Shown here one piece after another: positions 34,061 to 42,967 of a stretch of DNA of 64,000 nucleotides. Numbering within the stretch: the stretch's first letter is position 1; every line of letters starts with the position of its first letter. A program made the position numbers and the translations under genes. This DNA comes from Collinsella sp. AF23-2 (GTDB lineage: Bacteria > Actinomycetota > Coriobacteriia > Coriobacteriales > Coriobacteriaceae): the NCBI RefSeq assembly GCF_003459245.1, contig NZ_QRVG01000001.1:1-64000 (forward strand), written 5' to 3'. The notes beneath the pieces are model-generated. The model was not told where the DNA came from. It was given only the letters and a program-made list of their open reading frames with translations, and did no database searches.

Positions 34061-35308
34061 ATGGAACAGAGAGTTGCAATCACCGGCATCGGTGCCGTAT
34101 CGCCGCTCGGCAACACCGCGCTTGCCACCTGGGCGGCCATGTGCGCCGGGACCTGTGGCATCGGCCCGATCACGCACTTCGATACCGATGCGTTTACCGT
34201 CAAGGTGGCGGCCGAAGTCAAGGGCTTTGACGGCAACGAGTACTTTGGCAAGCGTGACGCCAAGCATCTCGACCCCTGCGTTCAGTTTGCGATGGCGGCT
34301 TCGGACGAGGCAATGCACGATGCGGGCTTTGATGTCGAAGGCGCCATCGATCGTGAGCGCCTGGGCGTCTACGTGGGCTCGGGCGTGGGCGGCATGACGA
34401 CGCTCGTCGACAACGTCCACACGATCGCCGATCGTGGACCTCGCCGCGCATCGCCCTATATGATTGCGATGATGATCCCCAACATGGCATCGGGCAATAT
34501 CGCAATCCGTCACAAGGCAAAGGGACCGACCCTGCCAGTCGTGACTGCGTGCGCGACCTCGGCCCATGCGGTGGGCGAGGCGTTCCGTGCTATTAAGCAC
34601 GGCTATGCCGACGCGATCCTCGCGGGCGGTGCCGAGGCGGCCATTATCCCCGATGCTGTTGCAGGCTTTACGTCCTGCCGCGCATTGACCACCAACCCCG
34701 ATCCCGCGACGGCCTGCCGCCCGTTCGACGCAGACCGCGATGGCTTTGTGATGGGTGAGGGCGCCTGCGTGCTGGTACTCGAGAGCATGGAGCATGCGCA
34801 GGCGCGCGGTGCGCACATTTATGCCGAGGTCGTGGGCTACGGCAACACCGATGATGCCTATCACATTACGAGTCCCGACCCCGATGCCGCCGGCATTGCC
34901 CGTGCGATATCGCTGGCGGTAGCCGAGGGCGACGTCAAGCCTTCCGAGGGTCTCTACATCAACGCCCACGGCACCTCGACCAAGCTCAACGATTCGTCCG
35001 AGACGACAGGCATTAAGCGGGCGCTCGGCGAGGACGCGGCACGCGCCGCACACGTCTCGTCGACCAAGTCGATGACCGGGCACATGATCGGTGCCACGGG
35101 TGCCATCGAGGTCATGGCCTGTGCCATGGCGCTCGAGCAGGGCGTGGTGCCCCCGACCATTAACTACCACACGCCCGATCCCGCCTGCGATCTTGATTAC
35201 ACGCCTAATCGAGCGGTTCGCGCCGACCTTACCTGGGCGCTTTCGACCAACCTGGGCTTTGGCGGGCACAACGCCGCCATCGCGCTGCGTAGATATACGA
35301 GGAGCTAG
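34061..35308 (+). CDS. fabF: 3-oxoacyl-ACP synthase II (KAS II)
   Basis: 415 residues. Main elongation condensing enzyme. Cys-His-His triad: VTACATSAHA, HGTSTKLND and GHMIGATG. The start is chosen at ATG 34061, 6 bases from GAGGAG; the adjacent ATG 34058 and the TTG at 34043 are less well spaced. accB follows after 3 bases. Confidence 0.95.
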   Translation: MEQRVAITGIGAVSPLGNTALATWAAMCAGTCGIGPITHFDTDAFTVKVAAEVKGFDGNEYFGKRDAKHLDPCVQFAMAASDEAMHDAGFDVEGAIDRERLGVYVGSGVGGMTTLVDNVHTIADRGPRRASPYMIAMMIPNMASGNIAIRHKAKGPTLPVVTACATSAHAVGEAFRAIKHGYADAILAGGAEAAIIPDAVAGFTSCRALTTNPDPATACRPFDADRDGFVMGEGACVLVLESMEHAQARGAHIYAEVVGYGNTDDAYHITSPDPDAAGIARAISLAVAEGDVKPSEGLYINAHGTSTKLNDSSETTGIKRALGEDAARAAHVSSTKSMTGHMIGATGAIEVMACAMALEQGVVPPTINYHTPDPACDLDYTPNRAVRADLTWALSTNLGFGGHNAAIALRRYTRS

Positions 35309-35311
35309 AGC

Positions 35312-35785
35312 ATGGATTCCAAAAGACTTGCCGAGATAGCCGATGTGATGGAGGACCGCGGCCTTACGCGCGTACGTGTTGAGGAGCCCGATGGCACCGC
35401 GGTCGAACTCGAGCGCGCGAGTGCCGCGCAGCCGGTTGCCGTGCCCATGCCTATGCCGAGCGCCATGGCCGCTCAAGTTGCAGCTCCCACAGTCGCGCCT
35501 GCCGCACCGGAGCCCGCCACGCAGACACCTGCCGCCGCGCCGGAGCCCAAGGGCACCGAGGTGACTGCTCCCATGGTGGGCGTCTTCTATGCTGCCCCTG
35601 CGCCGGGCGACGAGCCGTTTGTGCGCGTGGGCTCCAAGGTCAAGGCCGGCGAGACCCTCTGCATCATCGAGGCCATGAAGGTTCTCAACGAGGTGACGGC
35701 CGAGGCAGACGGTGAGGTGCTCGAGATCTGCGTGGCCGACGGCGACCTCGTGGAGTTTGGCAGCTGCCTCATGAGGATCGGATAG
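35312..35785 (+). CDS. accB: Biotin carboxyl carrier protein of acetyl-CoA carboxylase
   Basis: 157 residues. The C-terminal biotinyl domain carries the biotinylated lysine in EAMKV (about residue 123). An Ala/Pro-rich flexible linker lies at about residues 37-88, and the N-terminal dimerisation segment is MDSKRLAEIADVME. It is the substrate of the divergent birA product. Sits between fabF and fabZ. Confidence 0.95.
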   Translation: MDSKRLAEIADVMEDRGLTRVRVEEPDGTAVELERASAAQPVAVPMPMPSAMAAQVAAPTVAPAAPEPATQTPAAAPEPKGTEVTAPMVGVFYAAPAPGDEPFVRVGSKVKAGETLCIIEAMKVLNEVTAEADGEVLEICVADGDLVEFGSCLMRIG

Positions 35786-35794
35786 GTGATATCC

Positions 35795-36217
35795 ATGAAC
35801 AAAGAAGAGCTCAAGAAGCTGTTGCCGCATCGCGAGCCGATGCTTTTGCTCGACGAAGCCGAGCTGGTGGGCGACGAGGCCCACGGCAAGATCACGATTA
35901 CAGGCGACGAGTACTTTTTGCAGGGACATTTTCCGGGAAACCCGGTCGTTCCCGGCGTGATTCAGTGCGAGATGCTCGCCCAGAACTGCTGCGTGCTGCT
36001 GATGGGCGATGAGGAGGCGCGCGGCGCGACGCCGTTCTACACGAGTCTGGACAAGGTGCGCTTTAAGCGTCCGGTGCGCCCGGGCGACACGGTGGATCTA
36101 GTGTGCTCCATCACGCGTGCGCGCGGGCCGTTCCGCTTTGCGACGGGTACTGCGAGCGTCAACGGTGAGGTTTGCTGCCGCGCCGATATGTCTTTTGCAC
36201 TCATGCACGAAAGTTAA
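35795..36217 (+). CDS. fabZ: 3-hydroxyacyl-ACP dehydratase
   Basis: 140 residues, hot-dog fold. Catalytic His in GHFPGNPVVPG and Glu in VIQCEMLAQ. ATG 35795 follows AGGTGA; a GTG at 35786, immediately after the accB stop, is also in frame. Confidence 0.93.
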   Translation: MNKEELKKLLPHREPMLLLDEAELVGDEAHGKITITGDEYFLQGHFPGNPVVPGVIQCEMLAQNCCVLLMGDEEARGATPFYTSLDKVRFKRPVRPGDTVDLVCSITRARGPFRFATGTASVNGEVCCRADMSFALMHES

Positions 36218-36227
36218 GGAAGGCTCC

Positions 36228-37571
36228 ATGTTCGACAAAGTGCTCATCGCCAACCGCGGCGAAGTCGCGGTCCGTGTTATCCGCGCGTGCCGCGATATGG
36301 GCATCAAGACCGTCGCCGTTTATTCCACGGCCGATGCGGACGCGCTACACGTGCAACTTGCCGACGAGGCGTATTGCATCGGCGGCCCGCGTCTTGCCGA
36401 GAGCTACCTCAACGACGATGCCGTGCTCACCTGTGCCGTAAAGTCGGGAGCTAAGGCAATTCATCCCGGCTATGGCTTCTTTTCCGAGAAGGCGAGCTTC
36501 GTGCGCGACTGCGACAAGTTCGGTCTGGCGTTTGTCGGTCCTTCGGCCGAGGTGATCGACAGCATGGGCGACAAGGACGCCGCACGCCGAACGGCCGCTG
36601 CTGCGGGCGTGCCCATCGTGCCGGGCTGCGATTTGCTCAAAAGCCCCGAGGAAGCAACGGCCGAGGCCGAGCGCATCGGCTGCCCCGTGCTTATTAAGGC
36701 GCGCGCGGGCGGCGGCGGTCGCGGTATTCGCAAGGTCGAGCGCGTGGAAGATGCGGCAAAGGCGTTCATCGAGGCGCGTGCCGAGGGTGAGGCCGTTTTT
36801 GGCGACGGCGAGTGCTACATGGAGAAGTTCGTTGCGCCGGCGCATCACGTTGAGGTACAGATTATGGCCGATAAGCAGGGCCATGTGTTTTCGCTCGGCG
36901 AGCGCGAGTGCTCGGTGCAGCGCCGCAACCAAAAGCTGATCGAGGAGAGCCCCGCGCCGTGCCTCGACGGACGCGATGATATTCGTGCCCGTATGCACAA
37001 GGCCGCGCGCGACCTGGCTCGTGCCGTTGGCTATGAGGGCGCTGGCACCATCGAGTTTTTGTACTCAGATGACGGCAATTTCTACTTTATGGAAATGAAC
37101 ACGCGCTTGCAGGTGGAGCATCCGGTTACGGAGTTTGTGACCGATACCGACCTGGTTAAGTGGCAGCTGCGCGTGGCTGCCGGCCAGCCTCTGCCCTTTG
37201 AGCAGGAGGACGTACCGGTCCGCAACCACGCCATGGAGTGCCGCATCAATGCCGAAACGCCGGACTTTCTACCGTCATGTGGAACGGTCACCGCGTTGCG
37301 TGTGCCGGGTGGTCCGCGCGTGCGCTGGGATTCCGCCATGTTTACCGGAGCGAAAGTTCCGCCGTACTACGACTCCATGCTCGGCAAGCTCATCGTGTGC
37401 GCGCCCACGCGTGACGGTGCCATTCGCAAGATGCGCTCGGCCCTGGGCGAGCTCGTGATTGAGGGCGTGAGCGAAAATAGCGAGCTTCAGCTCGACGTGC
37501 TGGCAAACGACGAGTTTTTGTCGGGCATGTATCACACCGATCTGATGGGGCATCTCTATGCTGATGAATAG
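36228..37571 (+). CDS. accC: Acetyl-CoA carboxylase, biotin carboxylase subunit
   Basis: 447 residues. ATP-grasp enzyme that carboxylates biotin on AccB. MFDKVLIANRGEVAVRVIRA at the N-terminus, the glycine-rich ATP loop KARAGGGGRGIRKV, and EMNTRLQVEHPVTE are conserved. ATG 36228 follows AAGGAAGG. The 3' end overlaps accDA by 14 bases. Confidence 0.95.
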   Translation: MFDKVLIANRGEVAVRVIRACRDMGIKTVAVYSTADADALHVQLADEAYCIGGPRLAESYLNDDAVLTCAVKSGAKAIHPGYGFFSEKASFVRDCDKFGLAFVGPSAEVIDSMGDKDAARRTAAAAGVPIVPGCDLLKSPEEATAEAERIGCPVLIKARAGGGGRGIRKVERVEDAAKAFIEARAEGEAVFGDGECYMEKFVAPAHHVEVQIMADKQGHVFSLGERECSVQRRNQKLIEESPAPCLDGRDDIRARMHKAARDLARAVGYEGAGTIEFLYSDDGNFYFMEMNTRLQVEHPVTEFVTDTDLVKWQLRVAAGQPLPFEQEDVPVRNHAMECRINAETPDFLPSCGTVTALRVPGGPRVRWDSAMFTGAKVPPYYDSMLGKLIVCAPTRDGAIRKMRSALGELVIEGVSENSELQLDVLANDEFLSGMYHTDLMGHLYADE

Positions 37572-39282
37572 AAAAGCGAAGACGGTCAATGTCCTTGAGG
37601 GGCCGATAACCGAGTCGTGCGCCGAGTTCCCCGCGCGCCACGTGTTTGTCAAATGCCCGGAGTGCCGCCGTGTGATCGATGAGGCGCGCCTGCACGACAA
37701 CCTCGAGGTCTGCCCTCGTTGCGGCAAACACTTTCGCGTGAGCGGTCGCGCGCGCATGCGCATGACGGTCGACGCGGGTACCTTTGAGGAATGGGATGCC
37801 AATCTGGCGTCGAAGGACTTCCTCTCGTTTCCCGGTTATGCCAACAAGCTTAAGAGCGTGAGCGAGCGTTCGGGCGAGCGCGATGCCGTTGTGTGCGGCA
37901 GGGGCAAAATCTGCGGCTGCGATACCGCGCTCTTCTTTATGGATGCCAACTTTATGATGGGCTCAATGGGCTCCGTGGTGGGCGAGAAGATCTGTCATGT
38001 CTTTGAGCGCGCGGCCGAGTTGGGGCTGCCGGTCGTTGGCTTTACCGTATCGGGCGGCGCCCGCATGCAGGAGGGCGTGACCTCGCTCATGCAGATGGCC
38101 AAGATTTCTGCGGCGGTTAGGCGCCACAGCGAGGCGGGCGGCCTGTATATCACGGTGCTCACCGATCCCACGACCGGAGGTGTAACCGCGAGCTTTGCCA
38201 TGGAGGGCGACATTATCCTGGCCGAGCCCGATGCCCTGACGGCATTTGCCGGCCCGCGCGTGATCGAGCAGAACATGCACAAGCGTCTGCCCAAGGGATT
38301 CCAGCGTTCCGAGTTTTTGCTGGAGCACGGCTTTTGCGATGCCGTTGTTCCGCGTGGTGAGATTGCGCTCACGGTAGGCGAGCTGCTGGCGCTGCACGAA
38401 GGGCACGCGCCTGGTCTGGGGGCTCCGCATGAGATCGTGCATACGGGTCGTCGCGACAAAAAGCTGGGACACTTGTTTAAGCGCTCGGCCGCACCAAAAA
38501 GCGCGCTCGAAATCGTCAAACAGACTCGCTCGGCGAACCGCGCCACGGCAGGCGAGATGATCTCGTTGGGTCTCGACGGATTCGTAGAGCTGCACGGCGA
38601 CCGCTACTTTGGCGACGATGCTGCCGTGGTGGGCGGCATCGGCTGGAAAGACGGGCGACCCGTGACGGTTATCGCCATCGAGCGCGGTACCACGACCAAA
38701 GAGCGCATGCGTCGCAACTTTGGTATGGCACATCCCGAGGGCTACCGCAAGGCACGTCGCCTGATGCACCAAGCCGAGAAATTTGGTCGGCCGGTTCTGT
38801 GCCTGGTTGATACTTCGGGCGCGTTTTGCGGCATCGGTGCCGAGGAGCGCGGCCAGGGCGAGGCGATTGCCCAGAATCTCATGGAGATGAGCGGCCTTAA
38901 GACGCCGATTGTCTCGGTGGTGACAGGCGAGGGCGGCTCTGGTGGCGCGCTGGCGCTGTCCGTGGCCGACCGCATCCTGATGCTCTCGAGCTCGGCCTAT
39001 TCGGTCGTGAGCCCCGAGGCCTGTGCGTCGATCCTGTGGAAGGATACCGAGCGCGCGAATGAGGCCGCTGAGGCGCTTAAGCTCACGGCCCCCGATCTGT
39101 TGGCGCTCGGCATCATCGACGGCATTGTTGACGATAGGGGCCTGTCGCATGAGGAGATCGCCGGTGTCGTCATGTCCTCGGCATTTGATGCCTTCGATAC
39201 GCTTGGGCAGCTCGACGACGCGACCCTCACAAACCTCCGCTACGAAAAGTACCGCGCAATCGGTCAGTACCGCACGATGTGA
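37558..39282 (+). CDS. accDA: Fused acetyl-CoA carboxylase carboxyltransferase (AccD-AccA)
   Basis: 574 residues combining both carboxyltransferase subunits, which are separate proteins in E. coli. Residues about 1-285 are AccD-like (beta): a zinc ribbon CPEC...CPRC near 34-57, then SGGARMQEG. Residues about 300-574 are AccA-like (alpha): GDRYFGDD, NFGMAHPEGYRKA, DTSGAFCGIGAEERGQ and GEGGSGGALAL. It transfers CO2 from carboxybiotin to acetyl-CoA. ATG 37558 overlaps the accC end. Last gene of the fatty-acid operon; a palindromic repeat overlaps its stop codon. Confidence 0.93.
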   Translation: MLMNRKAKTVNVLEGPITESCAEFPARHVFVKCPECRRVIDEARLHDNLEVCPRCGKHFRVSGRARMRMTVDAGTFEEWDANLASKDFLSFPGYANKLKSVSERSGERDAVVCGRGKICGCDTALFFMDANFMMGSMGSVVGEKICHVFERAAELGLPVVGFTVSGGARMQEGVTSLMQMAKISAAVRRHSEAGGLYITVLTDPTTGGVTASFAMEGDIILAEPDALTAFAGPRVIEQNMHKRLPKGFQRSEFLLEHGFCDAVVPRGEIALTVGELLALHEGHAPGLGAPHEIVHTGRRDKKLGHLFKRSAAPKSALEIVKQTRSANRATAGEMISLGLDGFVELHGDRYFGDDAAVVGGIGWKDGRPVTVIAIERGTTTKERMRRNFGMAHPEGYRKARRLMHQAEKFGRPVLCLVDTSGAFCGIGAEERGQGEAIAQNLMEMSGLKTPIVSVVTGEGGSGGALALSVADRILMLSSSAYSVVSPEACASILWKDTERANEAAEALKLTAPDLLALGIIDGIVDDRGLSHEEIAGVVMSSAFDAFDTLGQLDDATLTNLRYEKYRAIGQYRTM

Positions 39283-39307
39283 CAAAGGGACAGTCCGCAT
39301 GTCACAT
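39277..39307. repeat. GGGACAG-loop palindromic repeat
   Basis: ATGTGAC/GTCACAT arms around AAAGGGACAGTCCGCAT, overlapping the accDA stop codon. It belongs to a family of hairpins in this window with different stems but a common GGGAC(A)G loop. Confidence 0.6.
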
Positions 39308-39322
39308 TGGGAAAGGCGTTCC

Positions 39323-40537
39323 ATGTCACAAGTTTCTAACACCTCGTTTACAACGACGGTTTCATCAAACGCCATGGCCGTGGTGGACTATCTGTCCAAA
39401 AGCATGATGTCGGCGTTGCCGTTTATTGTCTGCGCGGCGCTGTTCCGCACCGTTGCCGTCATTATGGGCGAAGGCATGTTTGGTCTATGGCCTGCCGATT
39501 CCGAAATCTATCGCCTGTTTTACAGCTGGCTGTATAACGCTGGCTATTACTTTTTGCCCATCTATCTTGGTTGGGCCGCTGCCCGCCAGCTCGGTTGCTC
39601 GGAGCAGCTGGGCATGATGCTGGGCGGCGTATTGATTGTGCCCGATCTGCTTAAGCTCGTTGATGCCGCATCGACGACGGGGGCATCGATGACTTTCGTG
39701 TATGGTCTACTTCCCGCGCCGGTCAACGATTACACGACGACTGTTATTCCGGTTCTCATCTCGGTGCCCGTGCTATGGCAGGTGGAGCGTTTCTTTAAGC
39801 GCACTATCCCTCAGGCTGTGGCGTTTTCTTTTGTACCGTTTGCAACCATGCTTGTCATGGTTCCGGTGTCGCTGTGTGTTACGGCGCCGGCAGGCAGCTA
39901 TCTGGGCATGCTGTTGGGACAGCTTATGTTTATGCTTGGCAATTCCGGTGGCATCGTGTCGCTGCTCACGCTCATGGGGCTTGCCGCGGGCTGGGAGTTT
40001 CTTAAGATCGCGGGTGTCAGCAACGTTGTCCTATCGCTCGCCTATGCGCAGTTTATGGGTGTGGGAACGGATTCGTGCATCCTGATCGCCGCGACGATGG
40101 CAACGTTCGCCGTTTGGGGTATGCCCTTTGGCGCGTCGCTCCGCGTTGCGGATAAGGACGAGAAGGCGCTCATGTTGGGCTATTCAATCTCGGGTATTCT
40201 TGGCGGCGTAAGCGAGCCAGCGCTGTACGGATGCGGCTTTAAATATGGCAGGTGTCTGACGTGCATGGCCGTTGGCGGCGCCGTCGGAGGCCTTGTTGCG
40301 GCCGTAGGCCACGTTACGGCTTATACCATCGGTATGACGAATGTTCTTATGGTCATTGGCTTTGCCACGGGCGGCATCTCGAATCTGCTGTGGTGCTGCG
40401 CTGCCGGCGGCGCAGCATTTGCGGTGTCTGCGGCGCTGAGCTGCTGTTTTGGCGTGGTGCCGACAAAGATGCAGGCGGCAGAAGACGCAGCTGATTCGCT
40501 CGAAACAGTGGCGAGCGCTGCTGAAGCAAGCGCATAA
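39323..40537 (+). CDS. Orphan PTS EIIC-like permease
   Basis: 404 residues, about ten membrane segments. The EIIC domain of the beta-glucoside/glucose family is indicated by SYLGMLLGQL and the conserved loop GGVSEPALYGCGFKYG. No EIIB or EIIA domain is fused or encoded nearby, so phosphoryl transfer would need partners encoded elsewhere, or the protein works as a facilitator. ATG 39323 follows GGGAAAGG; longer frames overlap accDA. A poorly conserved tail of about 20 residues ends the protein. Confidence 0.75.
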   Translation: MSQVSNTSFTTTVSSNAMAVVDYLSKSMMSALPFIVCAALFRTVAVIMGEGMFGLWPADSEIYRLFYSWLYNAGYYFLPIYLGWAAARQLGCSEQLGMMLGGVLIVPDLLKLVDAASTTGASMTFVYGLLPAPVNDYTTTVIPVLISVPVLWQVERFFKRTIPQAVAFSFVPFATMLVMVPVSLCVTAPAGSYLGMLLGQLMFMLGNSGGIVSLLTLMGLAAGWEFLKIAGVSNVVLSLAYAQFMGVGTDSCILIAATMATFAVWGMPFGASLRVADKDEKALMLGYSISGILGGVSEPALYGCGFKYGRCLTCMAVGGAVGGLVAAVGHVTAYTIGMTNVLMVIGFATGGISNLLWCCAAGGAAFAVSAALSCCFGVVPTKMQAAEDAADSLETVASAAEASA

Positions 40538-40545
40538 ATCTGTGC

Positions 40546-40608
40546 GACAAAAGGACGATTCCTTTGTCATATTCCAAGGCTGCGGCCCGTGTGGGCTGCG
40601 GCCATTTT
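40546..40608 (+). terminator. Palindromic repeat plus terminator-like hairpin
   Basis: First hairpin: GACAAA/TTTGTC around AGGACGATTCC (40546-40568), similar to the GGGAC-loop repeats. Second: GCTGCGGCCC pairing with GGGCTGCGGC through G-U pairs, followed by CATTTTG (40578-40608), a likely terminator of the EIIC gene. Confidence 0.5.
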
Positions 40609-40681
40609 GTATCTGGAGGACAAAGTGGCTACACTACAATCCGTTTGAGCAATAGATATATAGGTAGTACCGTGGGGACTG

Positions 40682-41842
40682 ATGAGGATGGTCGAGTGGA
40701 TTGTTCGTCGTGCGCAGGGCGACCGTGCGCGCGTGGGAACGTTGACGGGCATAGTGTGTATTCTCGCCAATGTTGCGCTTTGCGCTGCGAAGGGTGCAAT
40801 TGGCGTGCTGTCGGGATCGGTTGCGATTGTGGCGGACGCCATGAACAACCTGTCCGATGCCAGCTCGAACATCGTGAGCGTGCTTGGCTTTAAGCTGGCG
40901 GGCAAGCCGGCCGACCCCGAGCATCCTTACGGACATGGCCGCTACGAGTATCTCTCGGGTCTGGTCGTGGCGGCGCTCGTGCTGCTGATTGGCGTTGAGC
41001 TGGTGAAGTCCTCGGTTGAGCGCATCATCCACCCCGAACCTGTCGAGTTCTCGCTTGCCCTGGTGGCAGTCTTGGTGCTTTCGATGATTGTTAAGCTCTG
41101 GATGGCGGCCCTCAACCAAAAGCTCGGCGATCGCATTGAGTCCGAGACGCTGCATGCGACCGCTCAGGACTCAAAGAACGATGTCCTAGCTACGGGTGCC
41201 GTGCTGGCGTGCGCAATTGTTTCGCAGGTGACGCACATCAATCTTGACGCATGGGTCGGCCTTGCCGTTGGCGCCTATATCGGCTGGAGCGGCTTTGAGC
41301 TCATCCAGGATACGGTGAGCCCGCTTTTGGGCCAGGCACCCGATCCAAAGCTGGTCAAGCACATTCGAGACAAGATCATGAGCTACCCCGGCGTTTTGGG
41401 CGTTCACGATTTGATGGTTCACGACTACGGCCCGGGCAGGAAGTTCGCAAGCGCTCACGCCGAGATGGCAGCCGAGGCCAGCCCGCTGGAAAGTCACGAC
41501 ACGCTCGATAACATCGAGCAGTCGTTTAGGGTCGAAGACGGCATGATCGTCACGCTCCATTACGATCCCATCGTGACCGATGACCCCAAGGTGGCGAGCA
41601 TGCGTCTGCGCATCAACGCTATGGCTCAAGAGATTGATAGCCGCCTCTCGATCCACGACCTACGCTGTGTTCCGGGCCCCACGCATACCAACGTGATCTT
41701 TGACTGCGTACGTCCCTCGGATTTGGCGATGAGCGCCGAGGACCTGAAGCGCGCGCTGGCGAAACGGGTCGAATCGGAATATCCCAAGTCGGTCGCCAAG
41801 ATCACGATCGACGAAGACTACGTAGGCCATACCCACGAGTAG
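40682..41842 (+). CDS. Cation diffusion facilitator (CDF) efflux protein
   Basis: 386 residues. Proton-coupled exporter of Zn, Fe, Mn or similar divalent metals in the cytoplasmic membrane. N-terminal membrane domain with the metal-site motifs DAMNNLSDASSN and HATAQDSKND, the HPYGHGRYEY loop, then a cytoplasmic domain with two tandem regulatory portions (about 210-386). Longer than the classic FieF (about 300 residues) by a C-terminal extension ending DEDYVGHTHE. ATG 40682 has GGGGAC upstream. Metal specificity not assigned. Confidence 0.85.
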   Translation: MRMVEWIVRRAQGDRARVGTLTGIVCILANVALCAAKGAIGVLSGSVAIVADAMNNLSDASSNIVSVLGFKLAGKPADPEHPYGHGRYEYLSGLVVAALVLLIGVELVKSSVERIIHPEPVEFSLALVAVLVLSMIVKLWMAALNQKLGDRIESETLHATAQDSKNDVLATGAVLACAIVSQVTHINLDAWVGLAVGAYIGWSGFELIQDTVSPLLGQAPDPKLVKHIRDKIMSYPGVLGVHDLMVHDYGPGRKFASAHAEMAAEASPLESHDTLDNIEQSFRVEDGMIVTLHYDPIVTDDPKVASMRLRINAMAQEIDSRLSIHDLRCVPGPTHTNVIFDCVRPSDLAMSAEDLKRALAKRVESEYPKSVAKITIDEDYVGHTHE

Positions 41843-41881
41843 GGCTGTGCCAGCAAAGCAAGTTATACAGAAGGGGAGAGC

Positions 41882-42508
41882 ATGAAGCGTCTATATCTAC
41901 TCCGCCACGGTCAGACAGAATTCAACGTTAAAAAGCTCGTCCAGGGCCGCTGCGATTCACCGCTGACCGACCTGGGTCGTCAGCAAGCCGGGATGGCAGC
42001 CGCGTGGCTCAAAGCCCACAACGTCGTTCCCGACAAAGTGGTCTCTTCGCCCTTAGGCCGAGCCATGGACACGGCAAGTCTCGTCGCAACCGAACTCCTC
42101 GGCCGGGATGCAGCAGTCGAGCCCTGCGAAGGCATCATCGAGCGCAGCTACGGCACCTTCGAAGAAGGCCCCCACGACGCCCTACCCACCGACGTCTGGG
42201 ACCCCGGCGAGGACCTGATCCCATTTGGCGGAGAAGGAAGCCATGCCCTGCAGGAGCGCATGGTGGGCACCCTCACCAATCTCATGGACGCCGAGGGCAT
42301 CGAAACCCTCCTAGCAGTAAGCCACGGCAGCGCCAGCCGCCAATTCATCAAAGCTGCAGCCCCAGAGGGCTTCGAGCTCCCAACAAAACTCCCCAACTGC
42401 GCCATTATGATTTTCGATTTTGATGAGGCGGAGCCACAAGTAGAGGGCGAGCCAATGCAATGCAAGTTCACCCTCCAGCAAATAGTGGACCCCCAACAAA
42501 GTCATTAG
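41882..42508 (+). CDS. Histidine phosphatase (phosphoglycerate mutase) family protein
   Basis: 208 residues. Catalytic His in LRHGQTEFN, second conserved His in VSHGSA, and the proton-donor Glu region GIIERSYGTFEEGP. A small cytoplasmic phosphatase or cofactor-dependent mutase homologue; substrate unknown. GGGAGAG precedes ATG 41882. Third codon positions are unusually rich in A and C over most of the gene, a shift also seen in the aminotransferase that precedes the other long inverted repeat. Confidence 0.82.
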   Translation: MKRLYLLRHGQTEFNVKKLVQGRCDSPLTDLGRQQAGMAAAWLKAHNVVPDKVVSSPLGRAMDTASLVATELLGRDAAVEPCEGIIERSYGTFEEGPHDALPTDVWDPGEDLIPFGGEGSHALQERMVGTLTNLMDAEGIETLLAVSHGSASRQFIKAAAPEGFELPTKLPNCAIMIFDFDEAEPQVEGEPMQCKFTLQQIVDPQQSH

Positions 42509-42546
42509 CCTGAGCGAGCAGAGTTAAGCAGACATCAACGTGTCGT

Positions 42547-42697
42547 CTCCCGAGCACGGCGGAGGGCCGGAGAAATATATTAAGGTCATCGCGAGTTCCG
42601 CACGCAAAGGAGAGCACTTAATGTGCTCTCCGTCTTGCGCAGGACTGTAGAGCAGGGACCTTAATATATTTCTCCGGCCCTCCGCCGTGCTCGGGAG
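42547..42697. repeat. Long inverted-repeat element B with conserved core hairpin
   Basis: Perfect 41-base arms (42547-42587 and 42657-42697) enclose a 69-base centre. The centre has the hairpin GGAGAGCAC-TTAAT-GTGCTCTCC (42609-42631), flanked by TTCCGCACG (42596-42604) and CAGGACT (42640-42646). Core spacing matches element A to within one base, while the arm sequences are unrelated. It lies between the phosphatase gene and the S10 operon leader. Confidence 0.85.
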
Positions 42698-42748
42698 CCA
42701 TCCACGCACTTTACCTGCGTAAACAATGTGAGTGAAATATGAATCTCG

Positions 42749-42775
42749 ATGGATACGCCCGCAGCCGTGTATACT
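42749..42775 (+). promoter_or_regulatory. S10 operon promoter/leader motif, copy 1
   Basis: A 27-base segment containing ATACG-CCCGCAGC-CGTGT and ending in TATACT, a good -10-like box. It matches 23 of 27 bases with a copy at 44614-44640 upstream of rplB. Either a shared promoter element or a protein-binding hairpin in the leader. Confidence 0.45.
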
Positions 42776-42886
42776 AAACAGCTGTGTGAAACCAGGGGAG
42801 TATTCTGGCTGGACAAAATGCCTGCTTAATAGGGTTGTCAGGTAGTCCGGGCGAAATACAAGGCTGGGGAGCACGTCGTGTAAGTA

Positions 42887-42938
42887 GTGGTCCTCTAGGG
42901 GCGTACGCTCGGTGGTGTACGCATTGTCCCAAGACCAC
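42887..42938 (+). promoter_or_regulatory. Structured leader upstream of rplC
   Basis: Outer stem GTGGTC/GACCAC and inner stem GCGTAC/GTACGC (42901-42922) form a nested fold 30 bases before rplC. A candidate autoregulatory site for an S10-operon protein; no match to a named leader family is claimed. Confidence 0.4.
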
Positions 42939-42967
42939 GCGAGAGTTGGGATCATATCTTGATCAGC

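Noticed and set aside
33953-35929. 658-codon frame antisense to fabF and accB
   Set aside because: Shadow of the fatty-acid operon; His/Arg/Gly-rich with no recognisable domain.
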